From contig NZ_CP103289.1 of the NCBI RefSeq assembly GCF_024757985.1, positions 620,001-684,000 of the forward strand: 64,000 nucleotides of DNA, in the 5' to 3' direction. The translations under genes were made by a program, and so were the position numbers. The first letter of the stretch is position 1; the number at the start of each line of letters is the position of its first letter. This DNA comes from Cellulomonas sp. NS3 (GTDB lineage Bacteria; Actinomycetota; Actinomycetes; Actinomycetales; Cellulomonadaceae). Shown here one piece after another: positions 43,942 to 52,738 of the stretch. Below the pieces are notes generated by a model, which did no database searches, was not told the origin of the DNA, and saw only the letters and a list, made by a program, of their open reading frames with translations.

Positions 43942-45273
43942 GTGAGCACGAGCACGACCGGTCGACGGTTCGTCGGATGGCAGCTGCACGGCGACGGCCG
44001 GACCGTCCGACCGGACGCCGTCGTCGGGCCCCACGAGCGCCTGAGCTGGCCGCGGACCGTGGGCATCGGCATGCAGCACGTCGTGGCGATGTTCGGGGCG
44101 ACGTTCCTCGTCCCGCTGATCACGGGGTTCTCGCCCGCGACGACGCTGTTCTTCTCCGCGATCGGGACGGTCGGCTTCCTGCTGATCACCGGGAACCGGC
44201 TCCCGAGCTACCTCGGGTCGAGCTTCGCGTTCCTCGCGCCCATCGGCGCGGCGACCGCGTCGGGCGGCCAGTCCGTCGCGCTCGGGGGCGTGCTCGTGAC
44301 CGGTGCGCTGCTCGCGGTCGTCGGCCTCGTGGTGCACCTCGCGGGTGCGCGCTGGATCGACGTCGTGATGCCCCCCGTCGTGACCGGCACGATCGTCGCG
44401 CTCATCGGCCTCAACCTCGCGCCCGCCGCGTGGGGGAACGTGCAGAGGGCGCCGCTCACCGCGATCGTCACGCTGCTCGCGATCATCCTGGTCACGGTCC
44501 TGTTCCGCGGCCTGCTCGGGCGGCTCGCGATCCTGGTCGGCGTGGCCGTCGGGTACGTCGCCGCGGTCGTCCAGGGCCAGGTCGACTTCACGACGGTCGA
44601 GGAGGCCGCGTGGGTCGGGCTGCCGACGTTCACGACGCCGACGTTCGACCCCGCGGTCCTCGGGCTGTTCGTGCCCGTCGTGTTCGTGCTGATCGCCGAG
44701 AACGTCGGCCACGTGAAGTCGGTGGCCGCGATGACGGGGACCGACCTCGACCACCTCACGGGCCGCGCGCTGCTCGCCGACGGTCTCGCGACGACCCTCG
44801 CGGGTGCGGGCGGCGGCTCGGGCACCACGACGTACGCCGAGAACATCGGGGTCATGGCCGCGACGAAGGTCTACTCGACCGCGGCGTACTGGGTCGCGGC
44901 CGGCGCCGCGCTGGTCCTGAGCCTGTCCCCGAAGTTCGGGGCGCTCGTGGCGACGATCCCCGCGGGCGTGCTCGGCGGTGCCACGACGATGCTCTACGGG
45001 ATGATCGGCATCCTCGGCGCGCGCATCTGGGTCCAGAACCGCGTCGACTTCTCCGACCCGGTCAACCTCACGACCGCCGCGGTCGCGCTCGTGGTGGGTA
45101 TCGCCAACTACTCGTGGACGCCCGGCGACCTCGCGTTCGAGGGCATCGCGCTCGGCACAGCGGCGGCCATCGGGATCTACCACCTCATGCGGACGCTCTC
45201 CCGGTGGCGCGGGACGCACGACGAACCGGCGAGCCCCGCGTCCGTCCCGGGCGGCGACGAGCTGCGGCACTGA
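43942..45273 (+). CDS. Uracil/xanthine permease (NCS2)
   Basis: 443 residues, about 14 helices. NCS2 fold close to UraA: QHVVAMFGATFLVPLITG, GTVGFLLITGNRLPSYLGSSFAFLAPI, the substrate/proton site FVLIAENVGHVKSVAAMTG, and GGGSGTTTYAENIGVMAATKVYS. It imports uracil (possibly xanthine) with protons and complements upp at 21441. GTG 43942 has AAGGAG 6 nt upstream. TAGTCT at about 43903 is a likely -10. Confidence 0.94.
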   Translation: MSTSTTGRRFVGWQLHGDGRTVRPDAVVGPHERLSWPRTVGIGMQHVVAMFGATFLVPLITGFSPATTLFFSAIGTVGFLLITGNRLPSYLGSSFAFLAPIGAATASGGQSVALGGVLVTGALLAVVGLVVHLAGARWIDVVMPPVVTGTIVALIGLNLAPAAWGNVQRAPLTAIVTLLAIILVTVLFRGLLGRLAILVGVAVGYVAAVVQGQVDFTTVEEAAWVGLPTFTTPTFDPAVLGLFVPVVFVLIAENVGHVKSVAAMTGTDLDHLTGRALLADGLATTLAGAGGGSGTTTYAENIGVMAATKVYSTAAYWVAAGAALVLSLSPKFGALVATIPAGVLGGATTMLYGMIGILGARIWVQNRVDFSDPVNLTTAAVALVVGIANYSWTPGDLAFEGIALGTAAAIGIYHLMRTLSRWRGTHDEPASPASVPGGDELRH

Positions 45274-45322
45274 CGATCCGTCGAGGGGTGCCGCGGCACC
45301 CCTCGACGCGACGGTCGGTGGG

Positions 45323-45967
45323 TCAGCCGGCGGCCTCGCCCTCGGCCGCCGGGGGAGCGGGGCCGACGACCGGCACGGGTGTGAGCTGCTCGAGCGGCAC
45401 GCAGCCGGTCGGCGTCGGGATCGGGGCGGCGGCGTCGCCGACGACCTCGTCCGCGGGGACCAGCCCCTCGAAGCCCTCGCCGAGCGCGAGGTCGACCGTC
45501 GCGTCCGCACGGTCGTCGAGCTGGAGCTCGACCTCGTCGAGGTGGTCCCACAGCGCGTAGGCCGACGCCACGCCCGACGCCCCGTAGGAGATCCGGCCGA
45601 CGCCCTTGAGCGGCGCCGCGTTCCCGGTGGCGCCGGCCACGAAGCCGCGCGTCGTGAGGTCCCCGAGCGTCGAGCCGGCGAGGTTCGGGCGGCCCGAGCC
45701 GTTGTAGACGTTGACCGTGACGGTGCCGGCCGCCGCCGGCATCGCGCCCGCGGGCGGGCACGGGGCCACGACCGCGAGGCCCGCGGTGGGGCTCGGCGTG
45801 GAGAAGTCGCGTGCGAGGAACGGGACGTCGACCGTGTCGGTGTACACGGCGGCCGCGCCGAGGCCCGCGAGCGCGAGCGACGCGAGCAGCACGCCGAACA
45901 CGACGGCCTGGCGCTCGTGCACCTGGCGCCGGCGCAGGGTGCGGGCGCGGTCCGGGTCGACGCTCAT
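45323..45967 (-). CDS. LytR_C-domain membrane protein
   Basis: 214 residues. One membrane helix (about 22-44) and an extracytoplasmic LytR C-terminal-type domain (about 82-165: VTVNVYNGSGRPNLAGSTLGDLTTRGF), then an acidic/proline tail. LytR_C domains accompany wall-polymer ligases of the LCP family, but there is no LCP catalytic domain here. ATG 45967 overlaps the stop of the upstream small gene (ATGA), so both are made together. Likely a cell-envelope accessory protein. Confidence 0.9.
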   Translation of the reverse strand: MSVDPDRARTLRRRQVHERQAVVFGVLLASLALAGLGAAAVYTDTVDVPFLARDFSTPSPTAGLAVVAPCPPAGAMPAAAGTVTVNVYNGSGRPNLAGSTLGDLTTRGFVAGATGNAAPLKGVGRISYGASGVASAYALWDHLDEVELQLDDRADATVDLALGEGFEGLVPADEVVGDAAAPIPTPTGCVPLEQLTPVPVVGPAPPAAEGEAAG

Positions 45968-46263
45968 GACTCCATCACCAGGACCCGCGCGTGCAGGATC
46001 GGGCGCTGCTGGAGGGCGGCCCGCACGGCGCGGTGCAGGCCGTCCTCGAGGTACATCACGCCCTTCCACTGCACGACGTGCGCGAAGAGGTCGCCGTAGA
46101 ACGTCGAGTCCTCCGACAGGAGGTTGTCGAGGTTCAAGGTGCGCTTGGTCGTCACGAGCTCGTCGAGGCGCACCTGGCGGGGCGGGACCGTGCCCCACTC
46201 GCGGGGCGTGACGAGCCCGTGGTCCGGGTAGGGCCTGCCCTCGCCCACAGCCTTGAAGATCAC
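45964..46263 (-). CDS. Conserved small protein paired with LytR_C protein
   Basis: 99 residues, starting MIFKAVGEGRPYPDHGL with conserved PPRQVRLDELVTTKRTLNL, DSTFYGDLFAHVVQW and YLEDGLHRAVRAALQQR. Similar actinobacterial proteins are, as far as I recall, often auto-named VapB-family antitoxins, yet no toxin gene is adjacent, the fold is not obviously DNA-binding, and linkage to LytR_C is the constant context; I would not call it an antitoxin. GTG 46263 has TAGACT 7 nt upstream. Overlaps the LytR_C start by 4 bp. Confidence 0.88.
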   Translation of the reverse strand: MIFKAVGEGRPYPDHGLVTPREWGTVPPRQVRLDELVTTKRTLNLDNLLSEDSTFYGDLFAHVVQWKGVMYLEDGLHRAVRAALQQRPILHARVLVMES

Positions 46264-46511
46264 GGGCGCGAGTCTAGGTGCACGCGCGGGCGCCCGGAGG
46301 GTGGGCGCGCGCAGTGGACACGCAGGACGGCCGCGGCGCGCACCCTCCGGGCACCGGCGGGCGCGCGCGTCTGCGCCGAGCGGGTGAACTTCGGGTGCGG
46401 GCCGTCCGTTCTGCCCCGATCCGGGGCCCCGTGTTTGTCGGACCGCCCCCCGCGCGGCTATCAATGACGGAGGGGGCGACGACTGGCGCGCCCGGCGAAG
46501 GGGGCTCGCCG

Positions 46512-49319
46512 ATGGGATCTGCCGTGCCGAGGCGACCCGGCCGGCGCCGCATGCACTGGGCGGCGGCGATCGCGGTGCCCGTGGGCGTCGCGCTCTCGGT
46601 CGCGTCCGCGGCGCTCGACGAGCACCGTCTGCGCGACCACGAACGGGTCGAGGTGGCGAGCGAGCTCGCGATCGCCTCGAGCGCCCTGCCGACGCGCCTC
46701 GACGTCCAGCGCGGCGTCGCGCTCGCCGCGACCCTCGTCGGCCCCGCGGACGCCGGGACGGACCCCGACGCGTGGGCGGGCCGCATCCAGGCCCTCGACG
46801 TCCAGGACCGCTCGGTCGCGACCCGTGCGGTGCTGTGGGTCGCGCCGGGTCCGGCCGAGGACCGCGCGACCGGCGCCGTCCCGCTCGACGTCGAGGAGCA
46901 GGGCGGCGGCTCGGGCGCCGGCGCCGAGGTCCGGCAGTCCGCCTCGTACGGCAGCTCGGCGCTGCTCGACGGTGTCGGGCTCGACGAGGTCGGCCGGGCG
47001 CTCGCCGCGGCGCGCGACAGCGGCGAGCCGCGGCTCAGCGCACCGTTCTGGTCGGGCGCCACGGGGCCCGGCGCCGCGGAGTCCGCGATCGCGGTGCCCG
47101 TCTACGGGGAGGGCGCGGACACGCCCGGCACGGTCGACGCCCGCCGCTCGGCACTCACGGGGTGGACGGTCGTGACGTTCCGCCTCGACTCGTTCCTGGG
47201 CGAGAGCATGCGCCACCTGCACCCGGGTGTCGCCGTGAGCGTGGTCGACGACGAGCTGGGCGTCGAGCTCGCCGCGTTCTCCACCAGCGGGCCCGTGGCG
47301 GAGCCCGGGCAGCGCCCCGCCGACGCCACCGCGGTCGACGTGACCCTGCTCGACCGGACCTGGACCCTCACCGGGTCCTCGACGCGCGTCGCGCCCTGGG
47401 TGTCGCTGCCCGTGCTCCTGGCGGGGCTCGTCATCACCGGGCTCGCGGCCCTCGTGCTCGTCGTGCAGGCCGACTCGGAGCGGCGTGCCGTCGCCACCGC
47501 CGAGGCGCGCACGCGGGACCTGCGCCGCCGCACGCGCGAGCTCGAGACCATCACGTCGAGCACGCCCGACGCGCTCGCCCGCGTGAGCTCCGACGGGCGC
47601 CTGCTCTTCGCGAACCAGGCCCTGATCGACCTCGTGCCGCTGCCCGCGGACTGGCCTGGGCGGCCCGTCGCCGAGCTCGCCACGCACCACACGCTCCTCG
47701 CGGCCGTCGCGGACCTCGCGGCGCAGGTCACGGCCGGCGGGTCGGACGGGCAGCTGCGCGTCGCTGCGGGGGACGGGCCGGGGGACGCGCCGGGGGACGC
47801 GCCGGGCGACGGGTCCCGCGACCCCTCGGGCGCCGCAGTCCCCGCCGTGACGCGCACCGCGTCGGTCGACGTCGGGCCGCTGTTCTACGAGCTGCGCGCC
47901 GTGCCCGAGGGGGCGCTCGACGACGGGGTCGAGTCGGTCCTGGTCGCCGCCCGCGAGATGACGCGGCGCCGCGACGCCGAGCGCCGGCTCGGGCACGCGG
48001 CGATGCACGACCCCCTGACGGGGCTCGCGAACCGCGTCCTCGTGCGCGAGCGCGCCGAGTGGATGCTCGGCACGCGCGGGCGCGGCGTCGCGGTCCTGCT
48101 GCTGGACCTCGACCGGTTCAAGCTCGTCAACGACTCCTACGGGCACGGCCTGGGCGACGAGCTGCTCGTGCTGGCCGCGCAGCGCGCCGAGTCCCTGACC
48201 CCGCGCGGCGGCGTGGCCGGGCGGCTCGGTGGTGACGAGTTCGTCATCGTCGTCCCCGACACGAGCCGCGCACGGGCGGAGGCGCTCGCCCGCTCGGTGG
48301 TCGAGGCGTTCGACGAGCCGTTCGTGCTGCACGAGGAGGAGTTCACCGTCGGCTGCAGCCTCGGCGTCGTGCACAGCGGCGACCGCGCGCAGAACTGGGA
48401 CGAGCTGCTGCGGCTCGCGGACGTCGCGATGTACCGCGCGAAGGCCGCCGGCGGCGCGTGCTTCCGGTGGTTCGAGGAGGGCTTGGGCGACACCGCGCGC
48501 CAGCGCCTGCAGCTCGCGGCGGACCTGCGGCGGGCGGCGGGCAGCGACGAGCTCGGCGTCGCGTACCAGCCCGAGGTCGACCTGCGCACGGGGCAGACGA
48601 TCGCCGTCGAGGCGCTCATGCGGTGGTCCACGCCGACCCGCGGCAACGTCCCCCCGTGCGAGTTCATCCCGGTCGCCGAGGAGACCGGGCTCATCGTCGG
48701 GCTCGGCCGGTGGATCATGCGCGACGCGGTCGTCGCGGTCGCCGAGCACAACCGGCGCTGCGGGGGCGACGTGCGGATGTGGGTCAACGTGTCGGCGCGC
48801 CAGCTCACGGGGCCGGACGTCGCCGCGGGCATCGTCGACCTGCTGACCGAGCTCGACGTCCCGACGCGCTGGCTCGGGATCGAGGTCACGGAGAGCGTGC
48901 TCGCCGACGACGAGCGGGTGCTGCCGACGCTCGTCGCGCTGCGGGACGCGGGGATCGGCGTCGCGGTCGACGACTTCGGCACCGGGTACTCGTCGTTCGC
49001 GCGCCTGCGGGACTACCCCGTGACGCTGCTCAAGATCGACCGGGCGTTCGTGCAGGGGCTCGCGGACCCGTCGCCCGAGGCCGCGGAGCGCGCCGCGCAC
49101 ATCGTGCGGGCCGTCGTCGCGGTCGGCCGGGCGCTCGGCGCGGACGTCGTCGCGGAGGGGGTCGAGGACGTCGAGCTGCTGCGCCACGTCCGGACGCTCG
49201 GGTGCGACCTCGCGCAGGGGTACGTCTTCGGCCGGCCGGGGACGCTCGCCGGCGCGATGGCCGCCGACGGGCAGGCGGGCCTCGCCCCCGGGCACGAGGC
49301 CCCGGCGGGCGTGCGGTGA
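46512..49319 (+). CDS. Membrane GGDEF-EAL c-di-GMP protein
   Basis: 935 residues. Helix at 15-36, an extracytoplasmic CHASE-like sensor (about 37-290), a second helix (about 296-318), a PAS-like segment (about 340-480), GGDEF (LGGDEF about 571-576; DPLTGLANR entry) and EAL (VEALMRW about 699-705; later DDFGTGYSS and EGVE motifs). Both signatures are intact, so it could make and degrade c-di-GMP. A run of GDAPGDAPGDG sits between PAS and GGDEF. ATG 46512 follows GAAGGGGG; ATG 46464 is an alternative. Its end overlaps the start of a solute-binding lipoprotein gene. Confidence 0.92.
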   Translation: MGSAVPRRPGRRRMHWAAAIAVPVGVALSVASAALDEHRLRDHERVEVASELAIASSALPTRLDVQRGVALAATLVGPADAGTDPDAWAGRIQALDVQDRSVATRAVLWVAPGPAEDRATGAVPLDVEEQGGGSGAGAEVRQSASYGSSALLDGVGLDEVGRALAAARDSGEPRLSAPFWSGATGPGAAESAIAVPVYGEGADTPGTVDARRSALTGWTVVTFRLDSFLGESMRHLHPGVAVSVVDDELGVELAAFSTSGPVAEPGQRPADATAVDVTLLDRTWTLTGSSTRVAPWVSLPVLLAGLVITGLAALVLVVQADSERRAVATAEARTRDLRRRTRELETITSSTPDALARVSSDGRLLFANQALIDLVPLPADWPGRPVAELATHHTLLAAVADLAAQVTAGGSDGQLRVAAGDGPGDAPGDAPGDGSRDPSGAAVPAVTRTASVDVGPLFYELRAVPEGALDDGVESVLVAAREMTRRRDAERRLGHAAMHDPLTGLANRVLVRERAEWMLGTRGRGVAVLLLDLDRFKLVNDSYGHGLGDELLVLAAQRAESLTPRGGVAGRLGGDEFVIVVPDTSRARAEALARSVVEAFDEPFVLHEEEFTVGCSLGVVHSGDRAQNWDELLRLADVAMYRAKAAGGACFRWFEEGLGDTARQRLQLAADLRRAAGSDELGVAYQPEVDLRTGQTIAVEALMRWSTPTRGNVPPCEFIPVAEETGLIVGLGRWIMRDAVVAVAEHNRRCGGDVRMWVNVSARQLTGPDVAAGIVDLLTELDVPTRWLGIEVTESVLADDERVLPTLVALRDAGIGVAVDDFGTGYSSFARLRDYPVTLLKIDRAFVQGLADPSPEAAERAAHIVRAVVAVGRALGADVVAEGVEDVELLRHVRTLGCDLAQGYVFGRPGTLAGAMAADGQAGLAPGHEAPAGVR

Positions 49320-50170
49320 TCAGCCGACGCTCGGTGCTCGCCGCCGGCGTCGCGTCGGCGGCCACGGTGCTGCTCGGCGGGTGCGCGCGCGGCGACGACC
49401 TGCTGGCCGCGGGCCGTCGCGCCGGGTACCTGCGGCTCGGGATCGCGAACGAGCAGCCGTTCGGGTTCATGACCCGCGGCGCGCGGCCGACCGGGCAGTC
49501 CGTCGAGGTCGCGCGCGCGGTCCTGGCCGGCCTCGGCATCGAGGAGGTGCGCGGCGTCGTCACCGACTTCCCCGGGCTCATCCCCGGCCTGCTCGGGGGC
49601 GCGTTCGACGTGATCGCCGCGGGCATCGCCGTGACGCCCGAGCGCTGCGCGCAGGTCCGGTTCTCGGACCCCGTGAACTGCGTGCACCAGGGCCTCGCGG
49701 TGCGGTCCGACGACGAGCGCGAGCTGGGCTCCTACGACGCCCTCGTCGCGGAGCCGGCCCTGCGGGTGGGCGTGCTCCGCGGGTCGGTCGAGGAGGCGGA
49801 CCTGGCGGCGGGCGGCCTGCCGCCCGAGCGCGCCCTCGCGCTGCCCGACCCGGAGAGCCTGCGGGTGGCGCTGCTCGACGGGTCGGTCGACGTGGTCGCG
49901 CTGTCGTCGGTCGCGGTGCGCTGGATGGCGCGCGGGCGGGACAGCGGTGTGCGCGTCGCGGGGGTCTTCGCGGCGGACGGCGGGACCGAGCGCTTCGCCG
50001 CGTTCGCGTTCCGGCCCACCGACTCCGCGCTCGCGGCCCCGTTCGGCCGGGTCCTGCGGCGGCTGCTGCGCGACGGCACGGTCGCCGAGCTCTCGGAGCC
50101 GTTCGGCTTCACCGAGGACGACATCCGGCCGGCGGTCGGCGGCACGGTCCGCGAGGCGTGCGGCGCCTGA
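49316..50170 (+). CDS. Solitary family-3 solute-binding lipoprotein
   Basis: 284 residues. GTG 49316 overlaps the preceding TGA. Twin-arginine start (SRRSVLAAG) with lipobox LLGGC (about 19-23), so a Tat-type lipoprotein. Mature part is an SBP_bac_3 fold: LRLGIANEQPFGFMT, EVARAVLAGLGI, GAFDVIAAGIAVTPERCAQVRFSDPV, resembling ectoine/hydroxyectoine-binding EhuB. No ABC permease or ATPase is nearby. Coupling to the GGDEF-EAL gene suggests it presents a ligand to that sensor rather than to a transporter. Confidence 0.87.
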   Translation: MISRRSVLAAGVASAATVLLGGCARGDDLLAAGRRAGYLRLGIANEQPFGFMTRGARPTGQSVEVARAVLAGLGIEEVRGVVTDFPGLIPGLLGGAFDVIAAGIAVTPERCAQVRFSDPVNCVHQGLAVRSDDERELGSYDALVAEPALRVGVLRGSVEEADLAAGGLPPERALALPDPESLRVALLDGSVDVVALSSVAVRWMARGRDSGVRVAGVFAADGGTERFAAFAFRPTDSALAAPFGRVLRRLLRDGTVAELSEPFGFTEDDIRPAVGGTVREACGA

Positions 50171-50245
50171 CCCCGCCGCTCGCGCCCGCCCCGACAGCCG
50201 CGGCGAGCCCGTGCCGCCCGGGACGGTGCCGCGTCGACCGGCGGG

Positions 50246-50262
50246 CATAGGGTCGATCGATG
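50246..50262 (+). promoter_or_regulatory. Leaderless promoter and possible autoregulatory LysR half-palindrome
   Basis: TAGGGT lies 6 nt before ATG 50260. The 17-mer here agrees at 13 of 17 positions with the palindrome upstream of the yeiH-type gene (52492-52508), keeping CATAG..GTCG and the final ATG. Confidence 0.45.
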
Positions 50263-51183
50263 GCCCGGACCTCGCTCACGTCGCTCGAGCTGCTGGTCGC
50301 GATCGACACCAGCGGCAGCATCAGCGCCGCCGCACGCTCGCTCGGGCACTCCCAGCCGACCGTCTCCGCCGGAGTGCGGCGGCTCGAGCGCTCGCTCGGC
50401 CTGCGCCTCGTCGACCGGTCACCGCGCGGCTCGGTGCTCACCGAGGACGGCACCGCGGCAGCCGCCTGGGCGCGTGACGTGCTGACCGCGTCGGACGCGT
50501 TCGAGGCGAGCGTCTCGGCGCTGCGGGGCCAGGGCGGCACCGCCCACCTCGTCGTCGCGGCCTCGCTGACGGTCGCCGAGCACCTGGTGCCCGGCTGGCT
50601 CGGGGCGTGGCGGCGGCGCCGCAGCAGCGACGACATCGAGCGCACCCCCGCGGCCGTCGAGCTCATCGTGCGGAACTCCGCGGGCGTCATGCGCGCGGTG
50701 CTCGACGGCGAGGCCGAGGTCGGGTTCGTCGAGGGCACCGAGGTGCTGCGCGGGCTGCGGATGCGCACGGTCGCGCGCGACGAGCTCGTCGTCGTCGTCG
50801 ACCCCGAGCACCCGTGGGCCCGCCGCCGCGAGCCGGTCACGGCGCACGACCTCGCGACCGGGCCGCTCGTGCTGCGCGAGAAGGGCTCCGGCTCGCGCGA
50901 CACGCTCGAGCGCGCGATCGAGGCGGCCGGCGAGGCGCTCGCGGCGGACCTCCCGCAGCTCGGGTCGACCGCGGCGGTCAAGGCCGCCCTGCACGAGGGC
51001 GACGCGGTGGGCGTCGTCTCCGACCTGGCCGTCGCCGCGGAGCTCGCGCACGGCACGCTCGTGCGGGTCCCGACCGACGGCCTCGACCTCGGCCGGCGCC
51101 TGCGCCTCGTGACCCGCACGCACGGCGACCTCAGCCCCGCGGCGCGCGAGCTCGTCGCGATGGTGGGTCAGGCCAGCAGGTAG
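50260..51183 (+). CDS. LysR-family regulator (YeiE-like context)
   Basis: 307 residues. N-terminal winged helix-turn-helix (SISAAARSLGHSQPTVSAGVRRLE, about 18-41, shown in part), linker helix, then a two-lobed periplasmic-binding-type effector domain ending about residue 300. Convergent with, and overlapping by 16 bp, a YeiH-type exporter gene; in E. coli YeiE (LysR) neighbours yeiH. Its likely operator is the palindrome at 52492-52508. The effector is unknown; sulfite or sulfur compounds have been proposed for related pairs. Confidence 0.93.
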   Translation: MARTSLTSLELLVAIDTSGSISAAARSLGHSQPTVSAGVRRLERSLGLRLVDRSPRGSVLTEDGTAAAAWARDVLTASDAFEASVSALRGQGGTAHLVVAASLTVAEHLVPGWLGAWRRRRSSDDIERTPAAVELIVRNSAGVMRAVLDGEAEVGFVEGTEVLRGLRMRTVARDELVVVVDPEHPWARRREPVTAHDLATGPLVLREKGSGSRDTLERAIEAAGEALAADLPQLGSTAAVKAALHEGDAVGVVSDLAVAAELAHGTLVRVPTDGLDLGRRLRLVTRTHGDLSPAARELVAMVGQASR

Positions 51184-52436
51184 AGCCCCGCGAGGCTCAC
51201 GGTCGTGGTGACCGCCGTCGAGACCGCGCCGAGCGCGAGCGCCCGGCCGCCGGTGCGGACCAGCGTCGGCACGTGCACGTCGGCGCCGAGCCCGAGCATC
51301 GCCGCCGTCAGCAGCGCCGTGCCCGCGACCCGGGCGCCGTCGAGCGCGGCGTCGGGCAGCACGCCGACGCCGCGCACGGCGACCGCCACGAGGAAGCCGA
51401 CGACGAACAGCGGCACGAGCGGCGGGCGGCGCGGCGCCCTCACCGCACCCGGGTGCGGCGGGCCGCCCGCAGCGGCGCGGGTCGTGGTGGCGCGGGTGCG
51501 CTCGTGGCGGCGCTCGAGCCCGCCGACGGCCGCGACGAGGGGCGCGAGCAGCACGACGCGCGCGAGCTTGACGACGACGGCCACGGCGAGCGCCGCCGCC
51601 GAGACGCCCGAGGCGGCCGCCACGACCTGCGCGACCTCGTGCACCGAGGCCCCGATCCACACCCCGACCTGGCGGTCGTCGAGACCGAGCGGCGCCTGCG
51701 CGAGCGGCATCGCGACGAGCGCGAGCGACCCGAAGACCGTGACCATCGCGACGGCGGTCGCGACGGCGGCGTCGGGCCGGTCCGGGTCGGTGACCGTGCC
51801 GGGGGCCGTGCGGTCCGCCGTGCGGGCGTCCGGACGGTTCGCGGGGACGGCGGCGCTCATCGCCGCGACGGCGGCCGCGCCGCAGATCGAGAAGCCCGTC
51901 GCGAGGAGGAGCGTCGTGCGGCGGTCGACGCCGAGCCGGGCGCCCGCCCACCGGGTCGCCGTGAACGTCGCGGCGACCGTGACGACCACGAGCACGACCT
52001 CGCCGGGCCGCAGCGCCCGCACGGCGGGCAGCGAGAGCTGGAGGCCGAGCAGCACGACCCCGGCCCGCAGCAGGTGGCGCGCGGCCCATGCGGCCCCCGG
52101 CCGCGCGGCGTCCGGCAGGAGACCCGCGTTGCGCGCCACGGCGCCGACGACGATCGCGAGCAGCAGCGGGGAGACCGTGGGCAGGGCGCCGGCGGCGAGG
52201 AGGCAGGCGGCGGTGAGTGCGGCGACGGCGAGCAGCCCGGGGGCCAGGGCGCGCAGGCGTGCTGCGGTGCGCGGTGGCGCGGTGGTCTGCGTCGCGGCGG
52301 TCGGCGCCGCGGGGCCCGTGCGGGGGGCGCTCGCGGGTGCGGGTGCGGGTGCCGGTGTCGGGGTTGCGTCGTGTGCCGGCACCCCGGCCGGACGAGGGCC
52401 CGCGTGCGGTCCGGGAGGTGCGGGTGCGAGCGTCAC
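51168..52436 (-). CDS. YeiH-family putative anion/sulfate exporter
   Basis: 422 residues, about ten membrane helices after a 60-residue Ala/Pro-rich N-terminus. PF03601-type landmarks: SPLLLAIVVGAVARN, LLRAGVVLLGLQLSL, GFSICGAAAVAAMS, WIGASVHEVAQVVAAA and the conserved VVKLARVVLLAPLV. GTG 52436; translation may begin further in because the first 55 residues are low-complexity. Family function is unproven, often annotated as sulfate exporter. The end overlaps the LysR gene by 16 bp. Confidence 0.9.
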   Translation of the reverse strand: MTLAPAPPGPHAGPRPAGVPAHDATPTPAPAPAPASAPRTGPAAPTAATQTTAPPRTAARLRALAPGLLAVAALTAACLLAAGALPTVSPLLLAIVVGAVARNAGLLPDAARPGAAWAARHLLRAGVVLLGLQLSLPAVRALRPGEVVLVVVTVAATFTATRWAGARLGVDRRTTLLLATGFSICGAAAVAAMSAAVPANRPDARTADRTAPGTVTDPDRPDAAVATAVAMVTVFGSLALVAMPLAQAPLGLDDRQVGVWIGASVHEVAQVVAAASGVSAAALAVAVVVKLARVVLLAPLVAAVGGLERRHERTRATTTRAAAGGPPHPGAVRAPRRPPLVPLFVVGFLVAVAVRGVGVLPDAALDGARVAGTALLTAAMLGLGADVHVPTLVRTGGRALALGAVSTAVTTTVSLAGLYLLA

Positions 52437-52491
52437 GTGACCACGGTGCCCGTGCGGCGGGGCGGCCGGTAGGCCAGGTCGTGCATGGCTT

Positions 52492-52508
52492 CATAGCGTC
52501 GCGCTATG
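52492..52508. promoter_or_regulatory. LysR-type operator palindrome
   Basis: CATAGCG-TCG-CGCTATG: perfect 7-bp arms with a 3-bp spacer, fitting the T-N11-A LysR box (ATA...TAT). It lies 56 bp upstream of the YeiH-type start and also 51 bp before the small acidic protein gene. Confidence 0.6.
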
Positions 52509-52558
52509 CCCGAGCGCGTGCGGATGCGGACGCCCACCGGCGGTGCCAGCGTGGACGC

Positions 52559-52699
52559 ATGAGCGAGAACATCCCCGACAGCTTCGACCCGCAGCAGCCC
52601 GACCTGCCGACGCTCGCCGTCGACCCGGACCCGCTGCCCGACTCGCACGAGGGCGAGCCGCCGATGACCGAGGAGGACGAGCCGACCGCCGCGACCTGA
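52559..52699 (+). CDS. Small acidic protein, 46 residues
   Basis: MSENIPDSFDPQQPDLPTLA onward, rich in Asp, Glu and Pro and with no hydrophobic segment; predicted disordered. ATG 52559 has no convincing Shine-Dalgarno. The composition is clearly coding-like and differs from shadow frames. Divergent from the YeiH-type gene with the LysR palindrome between. Function unknown. Confidence 0.55.
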   Translation: MSENIPDSFDPQQPDLPTLAVDPDPLPDSHEGEPPMTEEDEPTAAT

Positions 52700-52738
52700 G
52701 CCGCCGCGACGCGGGGCGGGGCCTCCGGGAGCGGCCCT

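Noticed and set aside
45964-46263. VapB antitoxin
   Set aside because: No toxin gene adjacent and no recognisable DNA-binding fold; conserved partner is the LytR_C protein.
46461-49295. 944-residue minus-strand open frame opposite the GGDEF-EAL gene
   Set aside because: Shadow frame; all recognised motifs lie on the plus strand.
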